Below are positions 37,124-45,355 of a stretch of DNA of 64,000 nt, piece after piece. Numbering within the stretch: position 1 is the first letter of the stretch; each line of letters begins with the position of its first letter. Source of the stretch: a virus; the IMG/VR virus record IMGVR_UViG_3300020465_000014, positions 1 through 64,000 of that record. One strand, 5' to 3'. A model generated the notes under the pieces. The model saw only the letters and a program-made list of their open reading frames with translations. It had not been told where the DNA came from and ran no database searches. A program made the translations under genes and the position numbers.

Positions 37124-37474
37124 TCAAGCATAGTAATACAATAGCAAATATACGGATGAACCAACGATGATGTCTGATAACAAATTCCCGTAAGAATCTC
37201 CTGTGTATTCTGATTGGCTTGAAAGCAACCAACCAACAATCGGAATAGATCCTATCAATTTGTTATTTCCTAACCAATTGAATACTGCATATCCAATTCC
37301 AGAGTTCTCAACTATCTCGAAACCAACAATCAATGCGAGAGCTACATTTGGTTCTATGCCAAGCCACCAAAGTAACGTAGCAGAACCAATGTGAATTAAC
37401 GTCCATACATCGAACAATGCCTGGTCGACTAATCCTGAACCCCTACGTCCTATGACTGGCCCAAAGCCCGTCAT
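37124..37474 (-). CDS. VanZ/DUF2585-like small membrane protein
   Basis: 116 aa with about four hydrophobic segments. The order of motifs D-x-W-T-L-I-H near residue 22, G-F-E-I-V-E-N-S near 50, and Y-T-G-D-S-Y-G-N-L-L-S-D near 89-100 is characteristic of the VanZ/DUF2585-type integral membrane superfamily, whose conserved D, H, EN and GDS..N..D residues face the membrane interior. Reaction unknown. It sits between two giant surface proteins. Confidence 0.6.
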   Translation of the reverse strand: MTGFGPVIGRRGSGLVDQALFDVWTLIHIGSATLLWWLGIEPNVALALIVGFEIVENSGIGYAVFNWLGNNKLIGSIPIVGWLLSSQSEYTGDSYGNLLSDIIVGSSVYLLLYYYA

Positions 37475-37483
37475 TTAATCATC

Positions 37484-38050
37484 TCATTGAGTAGTGGATC
37501 GCACGTCACCTACGAGAGCCTTCAATGCGCCTCCAGCGAGACCCAATAGAACAGCCGCCCAAATGGTAGCAATGTAAGCATCCATTGGGAATAGTGGCAT
37601 AGTCAAGAATAGGAACTCGCCCTCGAAACTTGTGTTGTAAAGTGTAGTGACCGAGATTGTAAGTGCCGATGCAAACAATAGTCCGAATGCAAGCACTCCA
37701 AACAATGCTTTGCCCCAATCAGGAACAGGCCCGTCTTCAGAGAATTGAGATGCCGCCAATAGAGCTACTGTTAATGTGACTCCAGCAACAACTCCAATGA
37801 TGTTCATAACTTCTGTCGAAAGGTCTTCCCATAGGTAGCCATCTTCGATGTTAACTGCCATCCAAGCAAAAGAGATTCCAATTCCTGTAAAGATCGCAAA
37901 TGTTCCAAAGGCATTCCAACTCCAGATGTTTAGACCAAGTGGGCCTCCTCTGTTGCCTCGACCCAGGACGAAAACTCCCAGGACGAATAGCGCAAAGGAT
38001 GCGCCAAGCAGAATCCAATCTGACTGAACGAATCCGTCAGCATCCATCAC
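37484..38050 (-). CDS. Polytopic membrane protein
   Basis: 188 aa with about five hydrophobic segments (near 10-28, 38-58, 75-97, 112-135 and 150-178), short loops and an acidic middle loop (EDGYLWEDLSTE). Not recognised as a family. Its ATG overlaps the stop of the 1016-aa surface protein, so the two are translationally coupled and may be partners in the membrane. Confidence 0.65.
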   Translation of the reverse strand: MMDADGFVQSDWILLGASFALFVLGVFVLGRGNRGGPLGLNIWSWNAFGTFAIFTGIGISFAWMAVNIEDGYLWEDLSTEVMNIIGVVAGVTLTVALLAASQFSEDGPVPDWGKALFGVLAFGLLFASALTISVTTLYNTSFEGEFLFLTMPLFPMDAYIATIWAAVLLGLAGGALKALVGDVRSTTQ

Positions 38051-41000
38051 TCATCACCTCCTGATGTGAAGATTCCAACCGCCGAACTAATCAGCAAAGC
38101 CACACCTACTGCAGAAGCAAATGTTTGAATCACAATGTATGCGGGGAACTCCCACATAACGTCCATGAATACATCATCGTCTGCACCAAACACTTCAACA
38201 AGTGTTTCAGGCAGAGCAAGGAGAATTAGCACAAGTCCGCTAAGAGCATATCGAATTGCCCTGTCGCCCATGTTGCTTCCTGAGTTAGCCCAAATCCAAA
38301 GTCCCGCAGTCATAACCAGGAGACCAGCAGTTCCGATTCCTTGCGCCCAATCGTCTGAAAGGTCGCCAGTTCCAAGAGAGCCGTATTGTGCGGCTACCCA
38401 TGCGTGAAGCATACCTACGCCAAAGAGAATCATGCCGACTCGCATATCCATCCAGGAGTTAATCGGTGAACCCATCGACCACATATAGATCGCCAGGATA
38501 ATTAGGAGTAGTGCAATACCAATGATTAGCAAATCTCCCCATGAAAGGTCTTCGAAGATTCCGTCATCATCATCTGTTGAAGTGTCTGAACCTCCTCCTG
38601 TTTCGTATTGTGCGTCTGCAGAAGCGTCAAAGTCAAACTCGTAAACAACTGTTGTAGTAGTCACGTTCTCTTGTGAGATTCCCACGTCAAAGGATTCGTA
38701 AGTGAAAGTGCATTTTGCTCGGTATGAGTCGCCATTGACGAAAACTCCTGTGTAAGATACAGCGTTGTTGTCTCCTGTGTTTGTAACTGAGTTGTCGACT
38801 GGATTCAATCCTTGATCTCCGCCCCAATTACCAGTAGTAGTTCCTGAACCCCACTTGCTGTCGTTGTTAACGTCTGTTCCGTATGGCATCCAACCGTTGT
38901 AGCTACCTGAAGCACCAGTTTGTGCTACGATTCCGCTACCGTTGACTCCGCCTCCCAAACGGTCATCGAAGTTTGTCTTCGAGAAGATTTCAATTTTAGC
39001 GGACTTCATTCCACCGTTGATTGCGGCAAGACCGCATTCGATTGTGGAGAATGGGTCGTTAGCACCTGCAACATACATTACAGGGATTCTTGCTGTTTGC
39101 TCGCCCTGGACACCCATGTATGGTGCGCCAAATTGAGAACCATTTACCCCTGCGATTGGGTTGCTTGTTGGGTTAGTTCCATAATAGAACATAGAGTAAG
39201 CAGATGCAAATGCAGGGTTTGTTTGGTTTGTGGAGTTTGTGCTACGAGTTACCATTGAAGAAGATGCGAGAGGATCTCTTGCATTATCGTGAGACAATCG
39301 GATGCTGACTGCACCTTCGCTTGACTCGCCTGTGTTTACTCCGAAGCCCTTGTTTACAGCACCAGAGTTCCAATCGCTTGATTCGGTGAAGGCAACAATC
39401 ATAGTAAACTCAAACATTTGGTTTTCCACGTTGTAATATCCAGCATTGTAAGAGTCGAGCAAACTAACCCTGGTTAGATCTTCCAAGATGTTTCCTGTGG
39501 TTAGTTCGATTTCGCTTGACTTGACTCCGTTTTGACCCATACAGTAGTCAGCGTTTGCAGAGCCGAGTTGTGTAGAGCCAGCAAGGTATGCGTTTGCTGG
39601 AGTAGTGACTGTGTATTTGTCGCCCTTCAAAGCATAGGTAATCAGGCTATTCTTTGTCTGATAGTTTCCTACTGCAGAGTTTGGCATAATGTATGTCTTG
39701 ACTTCACCGTTGAAACAGTATTCCATTCCGTTTCCATGAGAGAAAATAAGGGTTGATAGATCGTAGCCTCCCCAATTCGACTGAGAATAAATTGCGTCAA
39801 TTGGAATCTTTACGTCCAAAATCATTCCGTCAACTCCATCTGATGTTTTACCATCGAAGGCAAGGGTTGAACGGCACTTTGCTAAGAACCAACCTGAGTC
39901 ACACCAGGAAGAACCGCCATCGTTGATTTGTCCAATCTTGATTCCTGGTTCTGAATCATCTCCGAATGTAATCGAAGGGTCGTAAATGATACAAGGTGAA
40001 GCATCAGTAGTGTGGCATGAAGCCTGGTCTTCGGATTTCAAACCGAATGTGATTGAGATAACAACTCCGTCTCCAGAGGCAGGTGAAGTTGCGAGCATAC
40101 GAATGCTTGTGTTGTAAACTTCACTTGTGTTGGAGTAGTTGTATGCTTGAGGAAGCGTCATGCTAATTGTATGCTGTTTACAATTTGCATCCTTACAAGT
40201 AGCTGTAACGATTTGGTTTGCATCAACCAAATAACCGTCTCCGATTGTCTTCGAGATACCATCAACTGCAATAGTTACATTGTGAGGAATGTATAGATCG
40301 TAGCCAAAGTATTCTGCTTGAGTTGATTGGTTGCTTGTGATAGCAAAACCAACGGTGTTTGTCTTCATTGGAACAGACATTCCAGGCATCATCATCAGCA
40401 TTTCTGTGCTTGCGGCGTTTTCGATTCCGCCGTCTCCGTTTAGAGAACAGCCAACTGCGTTTGCGAATTGTCCAGCAACAACAACGTCACAATTAGCAAG
40501 TTTTGCATTCTTTGCGTTGGTAGTTACTACACTACCTGAAGAACGAGCATTGTCCGCATACCAGGTCTTAGGAGTAATGGTAACAGAAGTGTCTGCTTCC
40601 CATGTAGCCGAATCTGGTGTTGGTGCGTTGTCTTTGAATCCGATTACGAATGTGCTTGCATCGTCAACAGCGTTGCCCAAATAATCTGTTCCGACATCTG
40701 CTTGCACGTCCATGTTTCCATCTTTTAATGCCGCACCATTTGCAGTATATTCCCATCCTTCCTGGTCGCCATCAACTGCTGGTTCTGTTTGATAACCGCC
40801 GTTGAAGTCAGGTGTCGGTTGTCCAGAAATTAGGTCATAGAAATTAGCGCCATCATCAACATAACCGTTCTGTAAAAAGACGGATTCCTTTGAATTAGTC
40901 GATTGACTATCATACTGTTGGCTTACCGCTACAGTATCATGTTCAGGTTCAGATGGGTTGCGATCTATTCCATTCGTGGACGTAGCATCAGGCACACCTG

Positions 41001-41097
41001 CAACTGCTGGTGCGGCGAGTAATGATACAACCATAATCATAGTCAGCAAAAGTGCTGAATTTTTTGTCTTGCTATTTGCGAGGCTTGAGGGCTTCAT
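38047..41097 (-). CDS. Giant surface protein, 1016 aa
   Basis: An N-terminal signal peptide (about 14-34, LLLTMIMVVSLLAAPAVAG) is followed by a long Ser/Thr/Asn/Gly-rich ectodomain with many N-x-S/T sequons, then four or so C-terminal transmembrane helices (from about 845). It is predicted to be exported and membrane anchored. It resembles the 1524-aa protein in layout, not in obvious sequence. It could be an archaeal-type surface glycoprotein or viral spike. A promoter-like motif lies 57 nt upstream, and the gene is divergent from the regulator cluster. Confidence 0.78.
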   Translation of the reverse strand: MKPSSLANSKTKNSALLLTMIMVVSLLAAPAVAGVPDATSTNGIDRNPSEPEHDTVAVSQQYDSQSTNSKESVFLQNGYVDDGANFYDLISGQPTPDFNGGYQTEPAVDGDQEGWEYTANGAALKDGNMDVQADVGTDYLGNAVDDASTFVIGFKDNAPTPDSATWEADTSVTITPKTWYADNARSSGSVVTTNAKNAKLANCDVVVAGQFANAVGCSLNGDGGIENAASTEMLMMMPGMSVPMKTNTVGFAITSNQSTQAEYFGYDLYIPHNVTIAVDGISKTIGDGYLVDANQIVTATCKDANCKQHTISMTLPQAYNYSNTSEVYNTSIRMLATSPASGDGVVISITFGLKSEDQASCHTTDASPCIIYDPSITFGDDSEPGIKIGQINDGGSSWCDSGWFLAKCRSTLAFDGKTSDGVDGMILDVKIPIDAIYSQSNWGGYDLSTLIFSHGNGMEYCFNGEVKTYIMPNSAVGNYQTKNSLITYALKGDKYTVTTPANAYLAGSTQLGSANADYCMGQNGVKSSEIELTTGNILEDLTRVSLLDSYNAGYYNVENQMFEFTMIVAFTESSDWNSGAVNKGFGVNTGESSEGAVSIRLSHDNARDPLASSSMVTRSTNSTNQTNPAFASAYSMFYYGTNPTSNPIAGVNGSQFGAPYMGVQGEQTARIPVMYVAGANDPFSTIECGLAAINGGMKSAKIEIFSKTNFDDRLGGGVNGSGIVAQTGASGSYNGWMPYGTDVNNDSKWGSGTTTGNWGGDQGLNPVDNSVTNTGDNNAVSYTGVFVNGDSYRAKCTFTYESFDVGISQENVTTTTVVYEFDFDASADAQYETGGGSDTSTDDDDGIFEDLSWGDLLIIGIALLLIILAIYMWSMGSPINSWMDMRVGMILFGVGMLHAWVAAQYGSLGTGDLSDDWAQGIGTAGLLVMTAGLWIWANSGSNMGDRAIRYALSGLVLILLALPETLVEVFGADDDVFMDVMWEFPAYIVIQTFASAVGVALLISSAVGIFTSGGDE

Positions 41098-41150
41098 ATT
41101 ACAAGTTGGATTTGCACACCGTATATGAACGGAACGGGTGTTTTAACCTA

Positions 41151-41167
41151 AGATGCACACTTCAACA
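41151..41167 (-). promoter_or_regulatory. Promoter-like motif upstream of the 1016-aa surface protein
   Basis: The minus strand reads TTGTTGAAGTGTGCATCT, core 57 nt upstream of the ATG at 41097. Next to it CACTTgttgAAGTG forms a short inverted repeat. Confidence 0.55.
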
Positions 41168-41191
41168 AGTGTAATTTACAACAGCAAGAAT

Positions 41192-41218
41192 ACTAAAGAA
41201 TGCAATTTATTCTTTAGT
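41192..41218. promoter_or_regulatory. Perfect 10-bp inverted repeat between divergent genes
   Basis: Arms ACTAAAGAAT and ATTCTTTAGT are separated by a 7-nt loop. The repeat lies in the 184-nt gap between the leftward surface gene and the rightward RHH gene. It could be an operator for the RHH regulator that begins 64 nt further on, or a hairpin in the leader RNA. Confidence 0.55.
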
Positions 41219-41281
41219 TTCCTTTGTTATTGCACCCAATCGCAATGATTAAAGGAGAAAAAGCGCAAGGCTTGTATCGTC

Positions 41282-41494
41282 ATGCCAGCAAATGCAGTTC
41301 ACATACCTGAAGTGTTGATGGATAGAGTCAGAAAAGCAATGGATGCGAAAGGCGGTTATGCGACTGTTGCCGAGTTTATTCGAGAAGCAGTTAGAGCTTA
41401 TTGCGACAAAACAGAAAATGAAGCAAATGGAGACAACAATAAGCCTCCTGAAACTCCGAGCAAACGTGCAAAGAAGAAGAAGGGGTGGCCTTGA
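41282..41494 (+). CDS. Ribbon-helix-helix (CopG-like) regulator
   Basis: 70 aa. Residues 4-48 fit the RHH fold: a strand AVHIPEVLMDRV, helix A, the turn GGYATVAEF, then helix B IREAVRAYC. The tail is Lys-rich (KRAKKKKG). RHH proteins bind DNA as dimers, usually to inverted repeats near their own gene. A perfect inverted repeat lies 64 nt upstream. It is the first gene of the plus-strand regulator operon; the next ATG follows its stop directly. Confidence 0.75.
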   Translation: MPANAVHIPEVLMDRVRKAMDAKGGYATVAEFIREAVRAYCDKTENEANGDNNKPPETPSKRAKKKKGWP

Positions 41495-41776
41495 ATGACT
41501 ATCCCTAAGAGATTGGCAAAAATATACACCGCTTCTAAACCAAGAGAAAGAATATACGAGATACTTTCTGCTCATGGAACATTGAATACACATTTGATTT
41601 TAGATCGCTACAATTGCACCTGGCATGATTCAATCACAATGAAACAATTAGGTCGAATCTTATCTGGTGATAGTCGATTTGAAAAAGTTGGAACAGTCGA
41701 TACTCGAACTATTACTGGTAAAAAATACCAAATCGCAACCTGGAAGGTAGGAGTTGTTGTTAATGGAACAGCCTGA
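41495..41776 (+). CDS. Small winged-helix-like protein
   Basis: 93 aa. Residues 17-88 look like a winged helix: RERIYEILSAHGTLNTHLIL, SITMKQLGRILSGDSRFEKVG, then a hairpin KKYQIATWK. The same order of elements occurs inside the large proteins at 11144 and 9213. It is likely DNA binding. It follows the RHH gene with no gap. Confidence 0.62.
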   Translation: MTIPKRLAKIYTASKPRERIYEILSAHGTLNTHLILDRYNCTWHDSITMKQLGRILSGDSRFEKVGTVDTRTITGKKYQIATWKVGVVVNGTA

Positions 41777-42218
41777 AGTCGAAACAACTATTCCCGATAA
41801 TGCACCCAAAACGTGCATTACAGATGCAACCAGTTTACATGAAGTGGGCTATCGAAAAGAAGCATCACTTCTGAAAAAGGAAAACAGATCGTTGCGAGAA
41901 AGAATAGAATATCTCGAAGCGGAGAACCAGGACATTAGAGATTCCCTGGTGGCAAGATTCAACAGGGTTCATTTTGATAGGGAAAATCCTTTGAGACGTG
42001 AATTATTGATTACGCTTCATAATTGCTTAGAGCATTGTCGAGCATTTGGCGAAGTTGTGCCTCATTATGATTTTGTAAATCTCGGTTTCAAAGACCATCG
42101 AACTCTGCAAAGGTCGTGCAACAAGTTCGCAGAAATTGGTTTTTTGATTAAGATACGATCTAATCCAACTTCTTTCAAATTAAATCCAGAGCAAATAACG
42201 AAAGTCGGCAAGCGGTGA
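41763..42218 (+). CDS. Coiled-coil plus HTH-like protein
   Basis: About 151 aa from the ATG at 41763 (MEQPEVETT), preceded by TAGGAG; TTG codons at 41754 and 41757 are also in frame. Residues about 35-65 form a coiled coil (SLLKKENRSLRERIEYLEAENQ split by short turns). The C-terminal 75 residues look like an HTH unit (DHRTLQRSCNKFAEIGFLIKI), as in replication or transcription regulators. Function unknown. Confidence 0.6.
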   Translation: MEQPEVETTIPDNAPKTCITDATSLHEVGYRKEASLLKKENRSLRERIEYLEAENQDIRDSLVARFNRVHFDRENPLRRELLITLHNCLEHCRAFGEVVPHYDFVNLGFKDHRTLQRSCNKFAEIGFLIKIRSNPTSFKLNPEQITKVGKR

Positions 42219-42224
42219 GATTGT

Positions 42225-42479
42225 GTGTCGTTTGCTTGCATGGACTGTGGAGAAGTCGTAAAGACCATCTATCGAACTCATAATCATGCTCGTTGCCTCA
42301 GTTGTGACGCAAGTTACCACCGCAGAAGATTCTTTGCCAGGCTTCCAAAAAAAGACAAACTTGCAGGTGGAGGGCCATGTTCTGAATGCGATTCACCAGC
42401 GCCTTCAGGAGTTTGGATTAAGAAGAAGTGGGTTTGTTGGCCTTGTAAAAATAAACAAACAACCCTGGAGGATTGGTAA
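42225..42479 (+). CDS. Small double zinc-ribbon protein
   Basis: 84 aa with paired motifs C-M-D-C, C-L-S-C, then C-S-E-C and C-W-P-C, so two complete four-Cys zinc ribbons. The GTG start at 42225 is needed to include the first Cys (residue 5). Such proteins in viruses and plasmids often bind nucleic acid. Its TAA overlaps the next ATG. Confidence 0.68.
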   Translation: MSFACMDCGEVVKTIYRTHNHARCLSCDASYHRRRFFARLPKKDKLAGGGPCSECDSPAPSGVWIKKKWVCWPCKNKQTTLEDW

Positions 42480-42598
42480 TGAAATGCAATAGTTGCGGCT
42501 ACTACATCAAAAAACCAAGTGGCGAAGATCCTAAACTCCCAAATTGGAAATTTTACAAATGTTCGAAGTGCGGATATTTTTTCTGGAAAGAAGCGTGA
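42479..42598 (+). CDS. 39-aa zinc-ribbon protein
   Basis: The ATG at 42479 overlaps the upstream stop (TAATG). The protein reads MKCNSCGYYIKKPSG and, after a short linker, FYKCSKCGYFFWKEA. Two CxxC pairs 22 residues apart make a minimal zinc ribbon. Tight coupling to the previous zinc-ribbon gene supports it. Confidence 0.65.
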   Translation: MKCNSCGYYIKKPSGEDPKLPNWKFYKCSKCGYFFWKEA

Positions 42599-42657
42599 AA
42601 GAGCTATACGCATAAACGCCAAAATTACCCTCTCTTATCTGTGCGATAATCAAGATT

Positions 42658-42672
42658 TTTACGAGTCGTAAA
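42658..42672. promoter_or_regulatory. 15-nt perfect palindrome
   Basis: TTTACGA-G-TCGTAAA, symmetric about a single G, in the 407-nt gene-free region 42599-43005. It is a candidate operator for an RHH or HTH dimer, perhaps the RHH protein at 43006. The rest of this gap holds the ACT microsatellite and AT-rich sequence with no open gene. Confidence 0.5.
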
Positions 42673-42702
42673 TTTCCTCGCAGTTCCTTTTTTTGGATTC
42701 CC

Positions 42703-42774
42703 CTACTACTACTACTACTACTACTACTTATACAATACATTATACATACTACTACTACTACTACTACTACTACT
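42703..42774. repeat. Two ACT trinucleotide tracts around an AT-rich centre
   Basis: A (CTA)n tract at about 42703-42728 is followed by TATACAATACATTATACA and a second tract of about 28 nt at 42747-42774. No open reading frame uses it plausibly. Together with the palindrome just upstream it makes the most unusual non-coding block in the window. It could be an origin, a partition site or a slippage-prone spacer. Confidence 0.8.
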
Positions 42775-43005
42775 CCAGGAATCGAAATCGACTTCCAATG
42801 GAAACGAAGGTTGGATTCTGTTCATTTTACCAGAAAAAGGATGCTTTCCGATGCAATATTTCCGAAATACATTAAAATTATTGTGCATTCGTTCATTTTT
42901 ACGCAAAAAAACCGATTACCGTTTAGCAACCAGCGCAATTATCACATCTTTAGCGATACCTTGAAGTGCTGTTTGAACTTCGAACCAACTCTACGGTGAG
43001 GAGAA

Positions 43006-44265
43006 ATGGGAAGGAAACCACAAATCGGAATGAAAAAAACAGGAAGGCCAGTCACACTATACTTGAATGGAGAAACAGCACATCTCTATGACCTGGCTAA
43101 ATTGAATCCAAATATTACAGTCAGCCACCTTCTGAATCAAGCATTACAGGCGGCATTGGGTGACGCTTCTGAAAGGCATCCGATGGAAGTTATGGTTGAG
43201 GATCTCAAAGCGGACTTAGATGAAATCGAAAAGCAAAGAGAAGTCATAAAACAAAGATTGGAAGTTGCTCAAGACCGACTACCTGAAGAATTAGCACGTT
43301 CAGAATGGCTGAAAAATATACTCGGCAAAGACGGTGAAATCCGTTTGATGAATCTTAGGACATGGCTATTCTTCGATGCGAGGCATACTGCACGTTCCTT
43401 CATTCCACCTAAGAACGGCAGAGAGGCTTTAGAAGAATACAAGCAACTCCTTTCAAAGTATGAATCGACCAAACGTGGGCCAACTGTTGACGGCAATTTT
43501 GAGATTGGCGACAATCTGCATCCTGAAGGTAAAGAAGGATTTTGTTGCGAGGAAAATTGCATCGGGGAACACAACGGCAGAATCTCTGACGATTTGAAGT
43601 TCCGTTGTGTATTACATCATCGAGAAAGGTTTGCGAAGCATTGGCAAAATGGAGTAAACAAACTCAAACCACATTGGATTGAAGAATCTCTTACCCATGA
43701 ACAGATCGTCTTAATCCAGGCGGCTACGAAAGGTGGATTCAAACTGCAGAAAGGAATGGGCTATCTGGTTCAAGAGGAAAACGCATTACAGTCATTGAGA
43801 ACCTCTTTGATTATCGAGAGGGCGACTAAATCTTGGGAAATTCAAAACCCTGGAAAGAACGAACAGCTCTCTCATCTTATTGAAACCAAAGACAAGGTTT
43901 GCGAAAGAGATTCGAATGCCAATCCTACAAAGACATGGGAGGGCTTGCCAGGTGCTTCAAACACAAGGCTAAGAACCCAAATGATACAATCAATGAATCA
44001 AGAAGAGAGAGATGCCTACAAAGCGAAGTCAGACCTTTACATGGAATTGATACGTAATCGTGGAGAATCAATCAGAACCAAAGTTGAGGCGTGGAGAACC
44101 GCAGGTCAACCCTGGCCTTATGTCGAATTAGAAGATTGGTGCGATTCACTACTTGAAGCCAAACCTCCATCTAATCAAATGGAAAGATACCCCTATTCTC
44201 TGCCATTAAATGCTTGTAAATCAAGAATTGAATTGGACATTTCAATCATTGATTCTACGGCTTGA
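43006..44265 (+). CDS. RHH-type DNA-binding protein with coiled coil and Cys/His motif
   Basis: 419 aa. Residues 12-50 are RHH-like (RPVTLYLNGETAHLYDLAKL, then VSHLLNQALQAAL). Residues 60-95 form a coiled coil. Near 178-212 a Cys/His cluster (CCEENCIGEHNG, CVLHHRERF) may bind zinc. The remainder is helical and basic. A GAGGAG ribosome site precedes the ATG, and a palindrome plus ACT tracts lie upstream. It could be the replication or partition protein of the element; this is inference from position. Confidence 0.6.
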   Translation: MGRKPQIGMKKTGRPVTLYLNGETAHLYDLAKLNPNITVSHLLNQALQAALGDASERHPMEVMVEDLKADLDEIEKQREVIKQRLEVAQDRLPEELARSEWLKNILGKDGEIRLMNLRTWLFFDARHTARSFIPPKNGREALEEYKQLLSKYESTKRGPTVDGNFEIGDNLHPEGKEGFCCEENCIGEHNGRISDDLKFRCVLHHRERFAKHWQNGVNKLKPHWIEESLTHEQIVLIQAATKGGFKLQKGMGYLVQEENALQSLRTSLIIERATKSWEIQNPGKNEQLSHLIETKDKVCERDSNANPTKTWEGLPGASNTRLRTQMIQSMNQEERDAYKAKSDLYMELIRNRGESIRTKVEAWRTAGQPWPYVELEDWCDSLLEAKPPSNQMERYPYSLPLNACKSRIELDISIIDSTA

Positions 44266-44385
44266 AAGTAGGCAGATCGCTTTCAATTTAGAAAAAACAT
44301 CATAAATAGACGAAGCGGGATTCGATTTGGGCCAATCCTTCGAGAGCAAACTCATTTCATTTTTCACAAACGAAACTTTCTCCTT

Positions 44386-44405
44386 CCGCACTTTCATTGG
44401 TGCGG
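44386..44405. terminator. 6-bp hairpin (CCGCAC/GTGCGG) in intergenic region
   Basis: Perfect arms with an 8-nt loop in the 208-nt gap 44266-44473. No T-run follows directly, so a terminator is only one option; it could be a leader hairpin of the next gene. The rest of the gap holds no gene that I can see. Confidence 0.3.
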
Positions 44406-44473
44406 CCCAAACAATACCGATTCTCCAGGTTTACCGTATCAATTCAAAGGTCAAGAGGCAATTCGCCTGAAAC

Positions 44474-44935
44474 ATGGAAAGCCCAAACAAAATACCAATG
44501 GATATTTTGGTTGCTGACGCATTGGCGGTTGGATATGAAGTAATTGTCTTGATTTTAGACGATGATGAAGATGCCTATTGGTGTGCTAATTCACAAACTT
44601 ACATTCCAAAAAACATTGACCCGAATCATGGTTATGATTTGGACTTCATAGCTCTAATGGAAGAAGAGATGCGATTAGATGATGAGGCTTGGCAGAAAGC
44701 AATGGAAAAAGAGCATGGAGGAAAAATAACTCCAGAATGTGAAATAGATCTCGAAGAACACAATAGAAAAGTTCTCGAAGAATCTCCAGAACATGATACC
44801 TGGTATGACCCTTCAAAACCATTTGATGTAGTCGATGCCGACTCTGCTTGTTATTGCGGTTGGCTTGGCATAGATTCGCCACCAAAAGAATTTGCACCTC
44901 CTGGATGCGATTGCTACGTGGAGGGTTCTGAGTAA
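44474..44935 (+). CDS. Acidic protein with C-terminal Cys motif
   Basis: 153 aa, strongly acidic (LDDDEDAYW, ALMEEEMRLDDE). The last 30 residues contain CYCGW and CDCY, a possible metal site. It opens the membrane/ATPase operon: its stop overlaps the next start. No family recognised. Confidence 0.6.
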   Translation: MESPNKIPMDILVADALAVGYEVIVLILDDDEDAYWCANSQTYIPKNIDPNHGYDLDFIALMEEEMRLDDEAWQKAMEKEHGGKITPECEIDLEEHNRKVLEESPEHDTWYDPSKPFDVVDADSACYCGWLGIDSPPKEFAPPGCDCYVEGSE

Positions 44936-45345
44936 TGGGTTCAATTTCTGATATGGTGGGATATACTCCTACTGGTGCTGTAATAGCAATTTGTATTACA
45001 ATTTCAATCATAGCGGCGGCTACCTGGAGGAATGCCAAAGGCGAAGGTTGGGATTTAGTCGTATTCCTGGGTGCTTTGGTTTTAGGATTCAATCTATCAA
45101 TCACATTTGCGTCTTGGACATTAGAATCATTGGCCGCAGTTTTTGGTAGCATGGGTAGTTGGATAGGAGATGCGGCATCAATTGATACTGAGTTAGGATC
45201 TATCACCTTGATATTGGGTCTGGTTGTTGTGACCTATTTAATGACGAAAATAGAGTTCGACCTGGTTAGGATTGCGGCACTTGGAACACTATTCGGGATT
45301 ATCTTACGTTTGCTAACTGATTTCCTTTGGTTCTGGTTCGCATAG
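44935..45345 (+). CDS. Small polytopic membrane protein
   Basis: 136 aa with about four hydrophobic segments (near 14-28, 41-62, 83-103 and 112-134). Gly/Ala/Ile-rich, with few charges. No family recognised. The ATG overlaps the preceding stop, and the next gene follows 10 nt downstream. Confidence 0.62.
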   Translation: MGSISDMVGYTPTGAVIAICITISIIAAATWRNAKGEGWDLVVFLGALVLGFNLSITFASWTLESLAAVFGSMGSWIGDAASIDTELGSITLILGLVVVTYLMTKIEFDLVRIAALGTLFGIILRLLTDFLWFWFA

Positions 45346-45355
45346 GTGATTACAA

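Noticed and set aside
37124-37474. Second retinal protein
   Set aside because: It has only about four helices, no retinal lysine motif, and VanZ/DUF2585-like conserved residues.
32877-40684. Open frames on the plus strand opposite the two giant surface genes
   Set aside because: They are short and of odd composition, and lie fully inside long signal-peptide-bearing genes with coherent domain order on the minus strand.
42703-42774. CRISPR-like array
   Set aside because: The repeats are simple trinucleotides without unique spacers, and no cas genes are nearby.
44266-44473. tRNA-like segment in the gap
   Set aside because: A TTCGA-like string is present, but no cloverleaf with acceptor and anticodon stems can be formed by eye.
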